Shown one piece after another: positions 1 through 7,346 of a stretch of 13,265 nucleotides of DNA. Where the stretch lies: positions 1 to 13,265 of the forward strand of contig DYKL01000063.1 in the NCBI GenBank assembly GCA_020722645.1. Direction: 5' to 3'. The notes below the pieces were generated by a model, which was not told where the DNA came from, did no database searches, and worked only from the letters and a program-made list of their open reading frames with translations. Both the position numbers and the translations under genes were made by a program. This DNA comes from Acetofilamentum sp. (GTDB taxonomy: Bacteria; Bacteroidota; Bacteroidia; Bacteroidales; JAFGUD01). Numbering within the stretch: the stretch's first letter is position 1; each line of letters starts with the position of its first letter.

Positions 1-13
1 GAATTTTTACTTT

Positions 14-45
14 CAAATATAATATAAAATAATTTAAAAAGCAAA
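14..45 (-). promoter_or_regulatory. Bacteroidota-type promoter firing leftward off the window
   Basis: On the minus strand a -33 element TTTG (42-45) is followed after exactly 20 nt by TATATTTG (14-21), which matches the Bacteroidota -7 consensus TAnnTTTG. Transcription would start at about position 7 and leave the window, so an unseen leftward gene probably begins just beyond base 1. Only the motif is visible. Confidence 0.55.
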
Positions 46-70
46 TTTTTTTGACGAATGAGGGAAAAAC

Positions 71-98
71 AGTCAGACACTTTTGGAAGTGTTTGGCT
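71..98. repeat. Imperfect palindrome / hairpin, 12-bp arms
   Basis: The arms are AGTCAGACACTT (71-82) and AAGTGTTTGGCT (87-98), with a TTGG centre. Ten of 12 positions pair in DNA. In a plus-strand RNA the other two become G-U pairs, giving a full 12-bp stem. It lies 26 nt upstream of the -33 element of the leftward promoter at 14-45, so an operator is one reading; a plus-strand RNA hairpin is the other. No U-tract follows, so it does not look like a terminator. Confidence 0.45.
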
Positions 99-130
99 GA
101 TAGAGTATCTTAAACGAAAAGAGTATAAAA

Positions 131-152
131 AAACCCGCATAAAAGCGGGTTT
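131..152 (-). terminator. Rho-independent terminator of the T9SS protein gene
   Basis: A perfect 8-bp stem, AAACCCGC (131-138) with GCGGGTTT (145-152), closes a 6-nt loop. On the minus strand it is followed by a run of Ts (the A-run at 127-130), and it begins 19 nt after the stop codon of the leftward gene at 172-1983. The symmetry of the arms could also allow some plus-strand termination. Confidence 0.85.
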
Positions 153-171
153 CTTTGTAGAATATTTCGTA

Positions 172-1983
172 TTATTCAATTACGATATTTTTGGTAACAG
201 ATTGAGTTTCTGTGTTAATTTCAAACATATAAACACCTGATTGTAAATCAGAAGTATTTACTTTAAAAGTATTTGAATTTACATCATAATTATTAACTAA
301 TTGACCTGTAATTGTATAAATTTTAACATTTACAATATTTTCATTAGCAATAATATTAAAATAATCTTTTGCAGGATTAGGATATGTAGCAATGCTGATG
401 TTTTCAGTTTCGTTTGTGCTGCCAATTAAATCCAAAGTAACAGGAATTTCAGTCCATGATTCGTCAGCATCGTTGTTATCAACAACAAGAACACATTCGT
501 AAACATCAGGAGCAAGACCGGTAGTATTAAAACCAACTTGAATATCCTGAGTATTGCCACCTTCAACAACACCTTCGGTTACATTAAGAGTTAACCAAGG
601 AGTCATAGCAGTTCCTGTCAGAATAGCAACAATACCCATATTGCCATATTCATTCATAGCACTCCAAGCGACACCTTGTCTTACAAAGTTAACGTCAGGA
701 GTAGCAGGTCCGGCATCAACAGCTAAACAGTAATAATTAGCTCCGGGATCAGTAAAAGTCCAGCCTACCCACAAATCTTTTCCGTTAACAAAAGCCGGGC
801 TAGTAAGAGTTACCGTTGTCTGGTTTGCTTCAACAGGTGTGAAATTTTCACTTGAAATAAGATCAATAGGTCCGCCGTTTGTATAGCTGAAACCTTCATA
901 AACTTCAACAGCTGATTGATTGATTGGTAAATTGCCACAATAAATAATAACATTTGAAACCTCCATTCCAATATAATTTTTAATCATTTCATGGTCAAAA
1001 AGAGCAGCAGCGTGAATTGTTACTTCAGCATTCCAACCGACTGATGAAGCAATATCTCCAGTTAAATGAGTAAGAGTTACGTCTTTTGAATCAATATTAA
1101 CCGGAATATGAAGTTCGTTAATATTGATATTTCTACCTAAGTTAATAACTTTTGTTTCAGTATAATTATTCGAAAATGGAGAAACATTTTTTACAACTTC
1201 TTCGGGATAATATGCATAAGCTTCGAATGCCAAATCATCTTGTCCTTCGTTAGTTATTGTAAGAGTTGCAGCAGTACCGTCAGATGTAATTTCAGTAAGG
1301 TTAACAGAAATTTCCTGCGGATCAGTTCCTGAAACTACTTCAGTTACAGTAAAATCGTCAACATAATAATTAGGTGTTCCTGCGTTTGTTGCACCATAGA
1401 AATCAATACAATCAAGTATATTTTGACCTTGATTTCCATCTGATGATAAGCTGAATTGCCATGTTTGTGTGTATGTTTCATTAATAGTTAGTGTAATTTG
1501 ATCATCATCTAAATTGATATACATACTAATTAGAAACCACTGATCTTGAGGAAAAGAAAAATTTCCGGTTGTACCATTATATTCTAATGTTCCGTTTCCT
1601 CCATTGTTAAAATAAGCTTCAAAAGCCCATTGAGCACCAAAAATGTGTTCAATATTAAAATAACCACCATCGCCTGATTCCACGTAATAATAAAAATCAA
1701 CTTGATAAACACCACTGCTTAAATCACCAAAAAAATGAACAATATCATCATTAGCAACAATAGCAAGAGATTTGCTTCCTGCAGCTGTGTGATTGAAAGC
1801 ATCTGTTACCTGAGCATCATCTACATCACCGGTATTACTACTCCATGTAGTCCAATAATCCGATGTAGAGATGTTTTGACCAACTGTATATGATTCAAAA
1901 TCATCATTTAAAATTACAGTTTGCGCAAAGCTTAAATTAGCCAATAAAAGCCCTGCAAATAGAAATGTTAAAACTTTCTTCAT
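172..1983 (-). CDS. Secreted T9SS type A sorting-domain protein, function unknown
   Basis: A 603-residue exported protein. Residues 1-20 form a Sec signal peptide (MKK, hydrophobic core, then SFA before QTV). Residues about 23-215 look like a concanavalin/LamG-type jelly roll: they open with a DDFESY motif and close with NYYVDDFTVTE, as in many Bacteroidota surface proteins. The middle (about 220-460) is beta-rich and not recognised. Residues about 463-520 resemble an Ig-like repeat of the VDNNDADESWTEIPVTLDL kind. Residues about 527-603 are a Por-secretion C-terminal sorting domain: YPNPAKDYFNI, then KIYTITGQLV, then LQSGVYMFEI and a basic end. The family knowledge is that such domains direct export through the outer membrane by T9SS and attachment to the surface or release. 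No catalytic motif is visible, so a binding or adhesive role is only an inference. The ATG start is supported by the signal peptide. It stands alone between its own promoter and terminator. Confidence 0.85.
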   Translation of the reverse strand: MKKVLTFLFAGLLLANLSFAQTVILNDDFESYTVGQNISTSDYWTTWSSNTGDVDDAQVTDAFNHTAAGSKSLAIVANDDIVHFFGDLSSGVYQVDFYYYVESGDGGYFNIEHIFGAQWAFEAYFNNGGNGTLEYNGTTGNFSFPQDQWFLISMYINLDDDQITLTINETYTQTWQFSLSSDGNQGQNILDCIDFYGATNAGTPNYYVDDFTVTEVVSGTDPQEISVNLTEITSDGTAATLTITNEGQDDLAFEAYAYYPEEVVKNVSPFSNNYTETKVINLGRNININELHIPVNIDSKDVTLTHLTGDIASSVGWNAEVTIHAAALFDHEMIKNYIGMEVSNVIIYCGNLPINQSAVEVYEGFSYTNGGPIDLISSENFTPVEANQTTVTLTSPAFVNGKDLWVGWTFTDPGANYYCLAVDAGPATPDVNFVRQGVAWSAMNEYGNMGIVAILTGTAMTPWLTLNVTEGVVEGGNTQDIQVGFNTTGLAPDVYECVLVVDNNDADESWTEIPVTLDLIGSTNETENISIATYPNPAKDYFNIIANENIVNVKIYTITGQLVNNYDVNSNTFKVNTSDLQSGVYMFEINTETQSVTKNIVIE

Positions 1984-2013
1984 ATTATTTTTTTTTTAAG
2001 TTAATAAACGGTA

Positions 2014-2045
2014 CAAATTTAATCTTTAATTTTATTAAAAACAAA
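2014..2045 (-). promoter_or_regulatory. Promoter of the T9SS protein gene
   Basis: On the minus strand TTTG (2042-2045) is followed after 20 nt by TAAATTTG (2014-2021), a full match to the Bacteroidota TTTG / TAnnTTTG arrangement. The predicted start site is about 25 nt upstream of the ATG at 1983. The -33 box lies only 4 nt beyond the mntP stop, so this promoter sits in the short gap after the cell-wall operon. Confidence 0.7.
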
Positions 2046-2048
2046 ATT

Positions 2049-2642
2049 TTATAGGAACAAATGTGTAATCAAAATTTTTAACCCTATAATAATTAGAATA
2101 ATACCTCCAAAAATTTCTATCTTTTTTCCGAATTTAGAACCTATTTTTTTTCCAAAAAGCATTCCGAGCATAGCCGCAAAAAAAGTAACAATTCCAATTA
2201 TTGCTACAGAAATAAATATTTTATTCCCAATCACTCCCAGAGTTATACCGACAATAAGTGCATCAATACTTGTTGCTACACCCATACTTATCATAGTTTT
2301 TAATTTTAAGGGATTGATTTTTTCATTTTTTTCTTCATCATTTTTTTTACTTTCACGAATCATCAGAAAACCAATAAATGACAAAAGAATAAATGCAATC
2401 CAATGGTCAAAATCACTTATAACAACTGCTAATTCCTTTCCTAAAAACCAACCAATTAAAGGCATTAACGACTGGAATAATGTAAGGACAATTGCAACTT
2501 TTACTGCTTGCAAAAATTTTATTCGATAAATTATTAATCCGGTAGAAACAGAAACTGCAAAAGAATCAAAAGATAAGCTTACGGCAATAAAAAAATAGTC
2601 AAAATTTCCATTGTTACGTTTATAATTACACACTAACTTCAA
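2049..2642 (-). CDS. mntP: MntP-family manganese efflux protein, apparently frameshifted at its start
   Basis: A MntP (YebN, DUF204) membrane protein of about 190 residues with six hydrophobic segments. The family exports Mn2+ through the inner membrane. The two inverted-repeat signatures with conserved acidic residues are present: SLSFDSFAVSVSTG (Asp26) and VATSIDALIVGITLG (Asp128). So are the PLIGWFLG, DHWIAF and GMLFGKKIGSKFGKK segments. The open frame can begin only at TTG 2642 or GTG 2633, both overlapping the dapD stop, and gives a poor hydrophilic lead (VCNYKRNNGNFDYFF). A much better start, ATG at 2611-2609, lies in another frame: it reads MEILTIFLLP and then stops. One extra T in the seven-T run (A7 at 2589-2595 on the plus strand) would give MEILTIFFIAVSLSFD, an ordinary MntP N-terminus. 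Sequencing error, real mutation, or slippage are all possible. It is the last gene of the mreB operon. The family call is firm; the start is not. Confidence 0.8.
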   Translation of the reverse strand: MKLVCNYKRNNGNFDYFFIAVSLSFDSFAVSVSTGLIIYRIKFLQAVKVAIVLTLFQSLMPLIGWFLGKELAVVISDFDHWIAFILLSFIGFLMIRESKKNDEEKNEKINPLKLKTMISMGVATSIDALIVGITLGVIGNKIFISVAIIGIVTFFAAMLGMLFGKKIGSKFGKKIEIFGGIILIIIGLKILITHLFL

Positions 2643-3438
2643 ATTCTCTTAATGCATTATTCAATGAGGTTTTTAAATCGGTAGAGGGTTTTCTTCTGCC
2701 GATAATCAAAGCAACCGGAATGTTAAATTCGCCGGCAGGGAATTTTTTGGGAATAGTTCCGGGAATAACAACTGAACGTTCAGGCACATATCCGCTATAT
2801 TCTACTACTTTTTCGGCAGAAACATCTAATATTTTGGTTGATCCGGTAATCACAACGTTGGCGCCCAAAACAGCCTCCTGCCCCACTCTTACTCCTTCTA
2901 CAACTATACATCTTGAACCGATAAAACAATTATCTTCAATAATAACCGGTGCGGCTTGCAGAGGTTCTAAAACGCCCCCGATTCCAACACCTCCGCTCAA
3001 ATGAACATTTTTACCTATTTGAGCACAAGACCCAACAGTAGCCCAAGTATCAACCATTGTACCTGTATCAACATAAGCACCTATATTCACAAAAGAAGGC
3101 ATCATTATAACACCCGGAGCAATATATGAACCGTATCTTGAAATTGCATGAGGTACAACCCTGATTTGCAAATCTTTAAAATTACGTTTTAATGGGATTT
3201 TATCGTAAAATTCCAGTTCTCCTGCTTTAACTGTTTCCATTTTCCTTATCTGGAAATACATCACAATAGCTTTCTTAATCCACTCATTTACAACCCAGAC
3301 ATTGTCCTTTTTTTCGGCGACTCTTATTTCGCCTTTATCAAGCTTTTGAATAATCTGATTTATAGCGTCTTGCGTGTTGTTTTCGTTTAATGAGCTTCGG
3401 TTTTCCCAAGCATTTTCAATAATATTTTTTAGTTCCAT
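2626..3438 (-). CDS. dapD: 2,3,4,5-tetrahydropyridine-2,6-dicarboxylate N-succinyltransferase
   Basis: Cytoplasmic DapD transfers succinyl from succinyl-CoA to tetrahydrodipicolinate in the succinylase branch of lysine and diaminopimelate synthesis. The 270 residues are close to the usual 270-275. An alpha-helical N-terminal domain (about 1-95) contains NVWVVNEWIKKAIVMYF. A left-handed parallel beta-helix of hexapeptide repeats (about 98-205) contains RYGSYIAPGVIMMPSFVNIG, TMVDTWATVGSCAQIG, VHLSGGVGIGGVLEP and the EDNCFIGSRCIVVEGV signature. The C-terminus (PALIIGRRK-like segment at 241-250) is also typical. The family works as a trimer. The ATG lies 1 nt after the rodA stop, so translation is probably coupled. 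Its position behind rodA and PBP2 places a precursor enzyme of the wall peptide in the wall-elongation operon, which suggests a DAP-type peptidoglycan. The identification is secure. Confidence 0.97.
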   Translation of the reverse strand: MELKNIIENAWENRSSLNENNTQDAINQIIQKLDKGEIRVAEKKDNVWVVNEWIKKAIVMYFQIRKMETVKAGELEFYDKIPLKRNFKDLQIRVVPHAISRYGSYIAPGVIMMPSFVNIGAYVDTGTMVDTWATVGSCAQIGKNVHLSGGVGIGGVLEPLQAAPVIIEDNCFIGSRCIVVEGVRVGQEAVLGANVVITGSTKILDVSAEKVVEYSGYVPERSVVIPGTIPKKFPAGEFNIPVALIIGRRKPSTDLKTSLNNALREFEVSV

Positions 3439-3439
3439 T

Positions 3440-4867
3440 TTATAATTTTAAATCTTTTTCTGTGTCAAGTTTTATAAAAATAAACAATAAAATTGTAAAA
3501 CCAAGCATTGACGAACCTCCGTAACTGAAAAAAGGTAAAGGAATCCCAATTACCGGCAACAATCCCAAAGTCATCCCAACATTTACAAAAAAGTGAATAA
3601 AGAAAATCGAAGCAACACTATAACCGTAAATTCTGGAGAAAACTGAAATTTGCCTTTCGGCACGCATAACAATTCTTATTATTAACAACGCGAAAAGCAA
3701 AAACAAAACAAATCCGCCAATAAAGCCCCATTCTTCGGCTATCGTACAAAAAATAAAGTCAGTGTTATGCTCAGGGACAAAATTCAATTTTGTCTGAGTA
3801 CCGTTTAAATATCCTTTACCCCAAAAGCCACCTGAGCCGATTGCAATTTTTGATTGTGTGATGTTATATCCAATTCCTTTCGGGTCAATAGAATTGTCAA
3901 ACAAAACATCAATACGATTTCTTTGGTGAGGTTTCAAAATTTTATTAAAAGCCAAATCAGTAACAGACTGCATAATAATAGATACTAACATAAAACTTGT
4001 AACAATCAAAATTTGAGCATTCTTTTTTCTGATAAAATAAATAAAAAGAAAAACAGTCCAAACAACAGAAGAAACAAAAAGCATTTTCAACAAGGTATAT
4101 TCCAATTTAAAAAGGACGTTTAAAAAATATAAAACCGAAAAAAAAGACACAAATGAAATAATTATCGTAAAAATTCTATTTTTCTGGTCTAATGCAAAAT
4201 ATAAAAAAATCGAAGAAAGCCCAATAATTATTAGCAACAACAAAACCTGATTTATTAAAAGAGCTGAGACAAAAACTATTGCCAAAACCAAAATCAAAAA
4301 CAAAAAAATTCCGGGGAAACCTTCACGGTATAATACAAAAATGAAAGCAAAATAAACTAATGCCGAACCAACATCAGGTTGTAATAAAATTAAAATTACA
4401 GGAATAAAAACAATAGCAAAAGTAACTATTATATTAACAAAGTTTCTAAAAACAAATTTAAAGCCGTTGACAGAAACAAATTTTGCCAAAGCAAGCGAAG
4501 TAGCAAATTTCGCAAATTCGACTGGTTGAAACTTATAACTGCCAATTAAAAACCATGATTTTGCACCGTGAGTAGCAGCACCAATAATCAATACCAAAAA
4601 TAACAAACCAATAACGACAATGTACAAAATATAAGAAAACATCGAAAAGGCGACCGCATCTATTTGCATAATAAAAAAGGCTATAAGCAAACATATTGCA
4701 AGCCAAATTAACTGTTTGCCGTATGTGTGTTCAAAAAAACCAATATTAGCAGTCTCAGGTTTAAAATCCGAAGAATAAAGGTTCATAAAACCTAAACCCA
4801 TAATTAAAAGGTATAATAAAACTAATAACCAATCAATTTTTGAAGCTGATTTTGAAAATTTGTTCAC
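3440..4867 (-). CDS. rodA: Peptidoglycan glycosyltransferase RodA (SEDS family), long form
   Basis: An inner-membrane SEDS polymerase that assembles glycan strands from lipid II in the elongation complex with PBP2. Seen: GAKSWF...FQPVEFAK (101-120), LLQPDVGSALVY (161-172), HQRNRIDVLFD (314-324), the QSKIAIGSGGFWGKGYLNGTQ block (338-358), and PEHNTDFIFCTIAEEWG (365-381) with Asp370 at the place of the essential SEDS Asp. The PLPFFSYGGSSM signature is at 443-454. The length of 475 residues exceeds the roughly 370 of E. coli RodA. The excess is about 100 residues of hydrophobic sequence between about 185 and 310, probably three or four extra membrane spans; long forms of this kind are usual in Bacteroidota as far as I recall. 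The start is GTG, 11 nt after the mrdA stop; no in-frame ATG lies nearby upstream. Confidence 0.96.
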   Translation of the reverse strand: MNKFSKSASKIDWLLVLLYLLIMGLGFMNLYSSDFKPETANIGFFEHTYGKQLIWLAICLLIAFFIMQIDAVAFSMFSYILYIVVIGLLFLVLIIGAATHGAKSWFLIGSYKFQPVEFAKFATSLALAKFVSVNGFKFVFRNFVNIIVTFAIVFIPVILILLQPDVGSALVYFAFIFVLYREGFPGIFLFLILVLAIVFVSALLINQVLLLLIIIGLSSIFLYFALDQKNRIFTIIISFVSFFSVLYFLNVLFKLEYTLLKMLFVSSVVWTVFLFIYFIRKKNAQILIVTSFMLVSIIMQSVTDLAFNKILKPHQRNRIDVLFDNSIDPKGIGYNITQSKIAIGSGGFWGKGYLNGTQTKLNFVPEHNTDFIFCTIAEEWGFIGGFVLFLLFALLIIRIVMRAERQISVFSRIYGYSVASIFFIHFFVNVGMTLGLLPVIGIPLPFFSYGGSSMLGFTILLFIFIKLDTEKDLKL

Positions 4868-4878
4868 AAAAATAAATT

Positions 4879-6717
4879 TTATCTTGGTTTATCTGTACGT
4901 TCACCGCGTTCCATAAGGTTTTTATTTATCATATATTCGCTCAACCATTCCCTTGAAAGAGAATCGGTAATATATTTTTCCATAATCAAAGAAGCAATAG
5001 GCGCAGCAGTAGTAGAACCGTATCCTCCGTTTTCAACATACACAGCAATTGCAATCTGAGGGTTTTCCTTTGGAGCAAAAGCTATAAAAACCGAATTATA
5101 ATCACCGTGAGGATTTTGAGCGGTTCCTGTTTTCCCGCACTGAGACAAATGTTCAAGGTAAATACCGGCAGCAGTTCCGAATATACAAACCTGCTCCATT
5201 GCTTCAATAACCGGAGTAAAAAATGATGAGTCGATACCCACAAAGTTTTTTTTAAGGTAAAAACTGTCAATATTTGGATAACCTACAATTTCTTTAACAA
5301 AATGAGGCACGTAGAAAAAGCCTTTATTGGCAATAATTGAGACAATATTAGCCAGTTGTAATGTTGTTATTCCAAGTTCTCCCTGACCGATTGCCAAAGA
5401 GATAATTCTAAACGGTCCCCATTCACCTTTACCGTGCTTTTGGTTAAACTGTTCTGCGGTATATAAAACACCTGAAGATTCACCCGTTAAATCTATTCCC
5501 AGCCTTCTTCCGATACCGAATCTTTGTAATTGTTCATACCAGTGGATATATGCGGCTTCAAAATTTTCAAACTTTTTATTTTTTATTAATCTCGTAAAAA
5601 CTTCACAGTAAAATGTATTGCAAGACCCGGAAATTGACCTGTAAAAATCGACTCCACCTGCGTGATGACATTTTACAATATGTGAACCGATATTAAAACC
5701 ATAATTACACATTATCACAGATTCTGTAGTTATTACACCTTCATTTAAACCAATCAGTGCATCTACTACTTTAAAAGTGGAACCCGGAGGCGAAGTTGCA
5801 GAACCGGTAGCTCTGTTGAAAAGAGGTCTGTCTTCGTCTAATAATAAAGTAGCATAGTTTTCTCTCAAACGAGTTAAAGTTAATAAATTGGGGTCATAAC
5901 TTGGAGCACTGACCATGACTAAAACCTCCCCGGTTGCTGGTTCAATGGCAACAATAGAACCTCGTTTGTTTGTCATTAACTTTTCGGCATAAAGTTGCAA
6001 ATCAACATCAATTGTAGCAATAATATCGCTCCCAATCACTGCAGATGTATCATATTTACCGTCTTTATAACTCTCAACAATTCTGCTGAAAGCATCAACC
6101 AAAAAATAACTGACACCTTTTGACCCTCTTAAATATCGTTCATAAGTTCTTTCTATTCCTTCAAACCCCATTATATCGCCTGATTTATAATAAGAACTTG
6201 TATCAACAATATTTTGATCCACTTCTCTTAGATATCCTAAAACGTGAGGAGCACAAGAAAAAGGATATGTACGTTCAAATTTTGTTTGTATAAAAAAACC
6301 TTTGAACTTGTACATTTTTTCGGACAAAACAATATATTTTTCCTGTTCGATAGGACCAAAAATTTTAGACGCCTTAAAAAGTGAATATTTTTTTGCAATT
6401 TTTAGATTTTCCCTTATTAATTGAATAGGAGCATCGAGAATTTCACACAATTCAATTGTATCAAATTCAATAATTTGATTCGGAATGACCATTAATTCAT
6501 AGTTCGGCTTATTATAAACGAGTAATTCGCCGTTTCTGTCAAAAATAAGTCCTCTTGCCGGAAATTCAATAATTCTACGCAAGGCATTATTTTCAGCCGA
6601 TAGCTTATAGTTATTATTAAAAAGCTGCAAAGAAGCTAATTTTATGGAATAAATAATTACAACAAACAAAACGATTATTATTAAAACATAAGATTTATTT
6701 GATTTTATTTCTTGCAT
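4879..6717 (-). CDS. mrdA: Penicillin-binding protein 2, elongation transpeptidase
   Basis: A class B penicillin-binding protein that cross-links peptide stems during lateral wall growth, paired with RodA. Residues 1-9 are cytoplasmic and 10-31 form one membrane anchor. The periplasmic pedestal (about 45-225) includes the conserved PARGLIFDRNGELL motif (53-66). The transpeptidase domain (about 250-580) has all three active-site motifs: SxxK at Ser313-Lys316 (PPGSTFK), SxN at Ser365-Asn367 (SGSCN), and KTG at 529-531 (QCGKTGTAQ). The 612 residues fit the family. The gene starts with ATG directly after a stretch of degenerate tandem repeats that fills the gap to mreD, and ends 11 nt before rodA. 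The close pairing with rodA separates it from the division PBP3/FtsI type. The beta-lactam target role follows from the family. Confidence 0.96.
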   Translation of the reverse strand: MQEIKSNKSYVLIIIVLFVVIIYSIKLASLQLFNNNYKLSAENNALRRIIEFPARGLIFDRNGELLVYNKPNYELMVIPNQIIEFDTIELCEILDAPIQLIRENLKIAKKYSLFKASKIFGPIEQEKYIVLSEKMYKFKGFFIQTKFERTYPFSCAPHVLGYLREVDQNIVDTSSYYKSGDIMGFEGIERTYERYLRGSKGVSYFLVDAFSRIVESYKDGKYDTSAVIGSDIIATIDVDLQLYAEKLMTNKRGSIVAIEPATGEVLVMVSAPSYDPNLLTLTRLRENYATLLLDEDRPLFNRATGSATSPPGSTFKVVDALIGLNEGVITTESVIMCNYGFNIGSHIVKCHHAGGVDFYRSISGSCNTFYCEVFTRLIKNKKFENFEAAYIHWYEQLQRFGIGRRLGIDLTGESSGVLYTAEQFNQKHGKGEWGPFRIISLAIGQGELGITTLQLANIVSIIANKGFFYVPHFVKEIVGYPNIDSFYLKKNFVGIDSSFFTPVIEAMEQVCIFGTAAGIYLEHLSQCGKTGTAQNPHGDYNSVFIAFAPKENPQIAIAVYVENGGYGSTTAAPIASLIMEKYITDSLSREWLSEYMINKNLMERGERTDKPR

Positions 6718-6719
6718 TC

Positions 6720-6802
6720 AGTTATTAGTTATCTAAGTTATCAAGTTTGTCGAGTTATTATAAATTGTTACATTGTTTCATTGCTAAATTGTTGTATTGT
6801 TT
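6720..6802. repeat. Degenerate short tandem repeats between mreD and mrdA
   Basis: Two adjoining tracts fill most of the 116-nt gap 6718-6833. In 6764-6802, five copies of ATTGTTn or close variants (ATTGTTA, ATTGTTT, ATTGCTA, ATTGTTG, ATTGTTT) begin at 6764, 6772, 6780, 6788 and 6796, an exact 8-nt period. In 6720-6759, AGTTATT, AGTTATC, AGTTATC, AGTTTGTC and AGTTATT follow one another at 7-9-nt spacing. No TTTG/TAnnTTTG promoter is seen in the gap, so mrdA is probably reached by read-through from mreD. Confidence 0.75.
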
Positions 6803-6833
6803 ATTACTTTATGAACTTTATAAACTAAACTCA

Positions 6834-7346
6834 TCATTTATTTTTATAGAAAAGTAAGTGTAAAAAAACAACAAAAACTGATGTAAATATAGTGTTTACA
6901 AATGTTTTCAAAATAATTACTTCAATTTTAGGAAATAAAAATATATCTAATGAGAAATAAACAAGTTGATGAAAAAACAATAAAATAGTTATGTAAGCAA
7001 AAAAACGCCAGAATTTTAATGTAAAATTTGAAGGTAAAGTTCCGATAACATATCCGTCTTCAGGCGACAGTAACCTGATGACAAAAGGTCTCATAAAAGC
7101 TAAAACCAAAGTAGCACTTGTATGTAAAGCCACTGTGTCATTAAAAATATCAACTGTCAGACCTATAACAAATGATAAAATCAATACAATCCACTTTTGT
7201 ATATCAATCGGAAGTAATAAAATAGCAATAACATAAATGTAAGGCACCAAACCTGTGCCAAGGCTCACATAGTTAAAAAGCAAAACCTGTAACAATACAA
7301 GGCTTACAAAATAAATTACATATCTTATTATTAACCTTACTTCCAT
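6834..7346 (-). CDS. mreD: Rod shape-determining protein MreD
   Basis: A small integral membrane protein of the elongasome that helps link MreC and MreB to the RodA-PBP2 synthase. Its 170 residues are nearly all hydrophobic, with about five predicted membrane spans (about 6-24, 32-47, 51-65, 108-130 and 145-165). A short polar loop (RPFVIRLLSPEDGYVIGTLP, about 86-105) occupies the middle. MreD is poorly conserved in sequence; the call rests on size, topology and position directly after mreC. The mreC stop and the mreD ATG abut as TAAATG, which favours translational coupling. After it comes a repeat-filled gap before mrdA. Confidence 0.88.
   Translation of the reverse strand: MEVRLIIRYVIYFVSLVLLQVLLFNYVSLGTGLVPYIYVIAILLLPIDIQKWIVLILSFVIGLTVDIFNDTVALHTSATLVLAFMRPFVIRLLSPEDGYVIGTLPSNFTLKFWRFFAYITILLFFHQLVYFSLDIFLFPKIEVIILKTFVNTIFTSVFVVFLHLLFYKNK

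Noticed and set aside
58..240. Rightward open frame of 60 codons
   Set aside because: It runs through the palindrome, the terminator and the 3' end of the T9SS gene on the other strand. The product has no family features.
2022..2048. Possible terminator after mntP (AATTTT/AAAATT)
   Set aside because: The six-base A/T stem overlaps the -33 box of the next promoter and has no G-C pair. It is too weak to call.
2720..3004. Rightward 94-codon frame antisense to dapD
   Set aside because: The opposite strand encodes the strongly conserved hexapeptide repeats of DapD. The antisense product is a compositional shadow without a plausible start signal.
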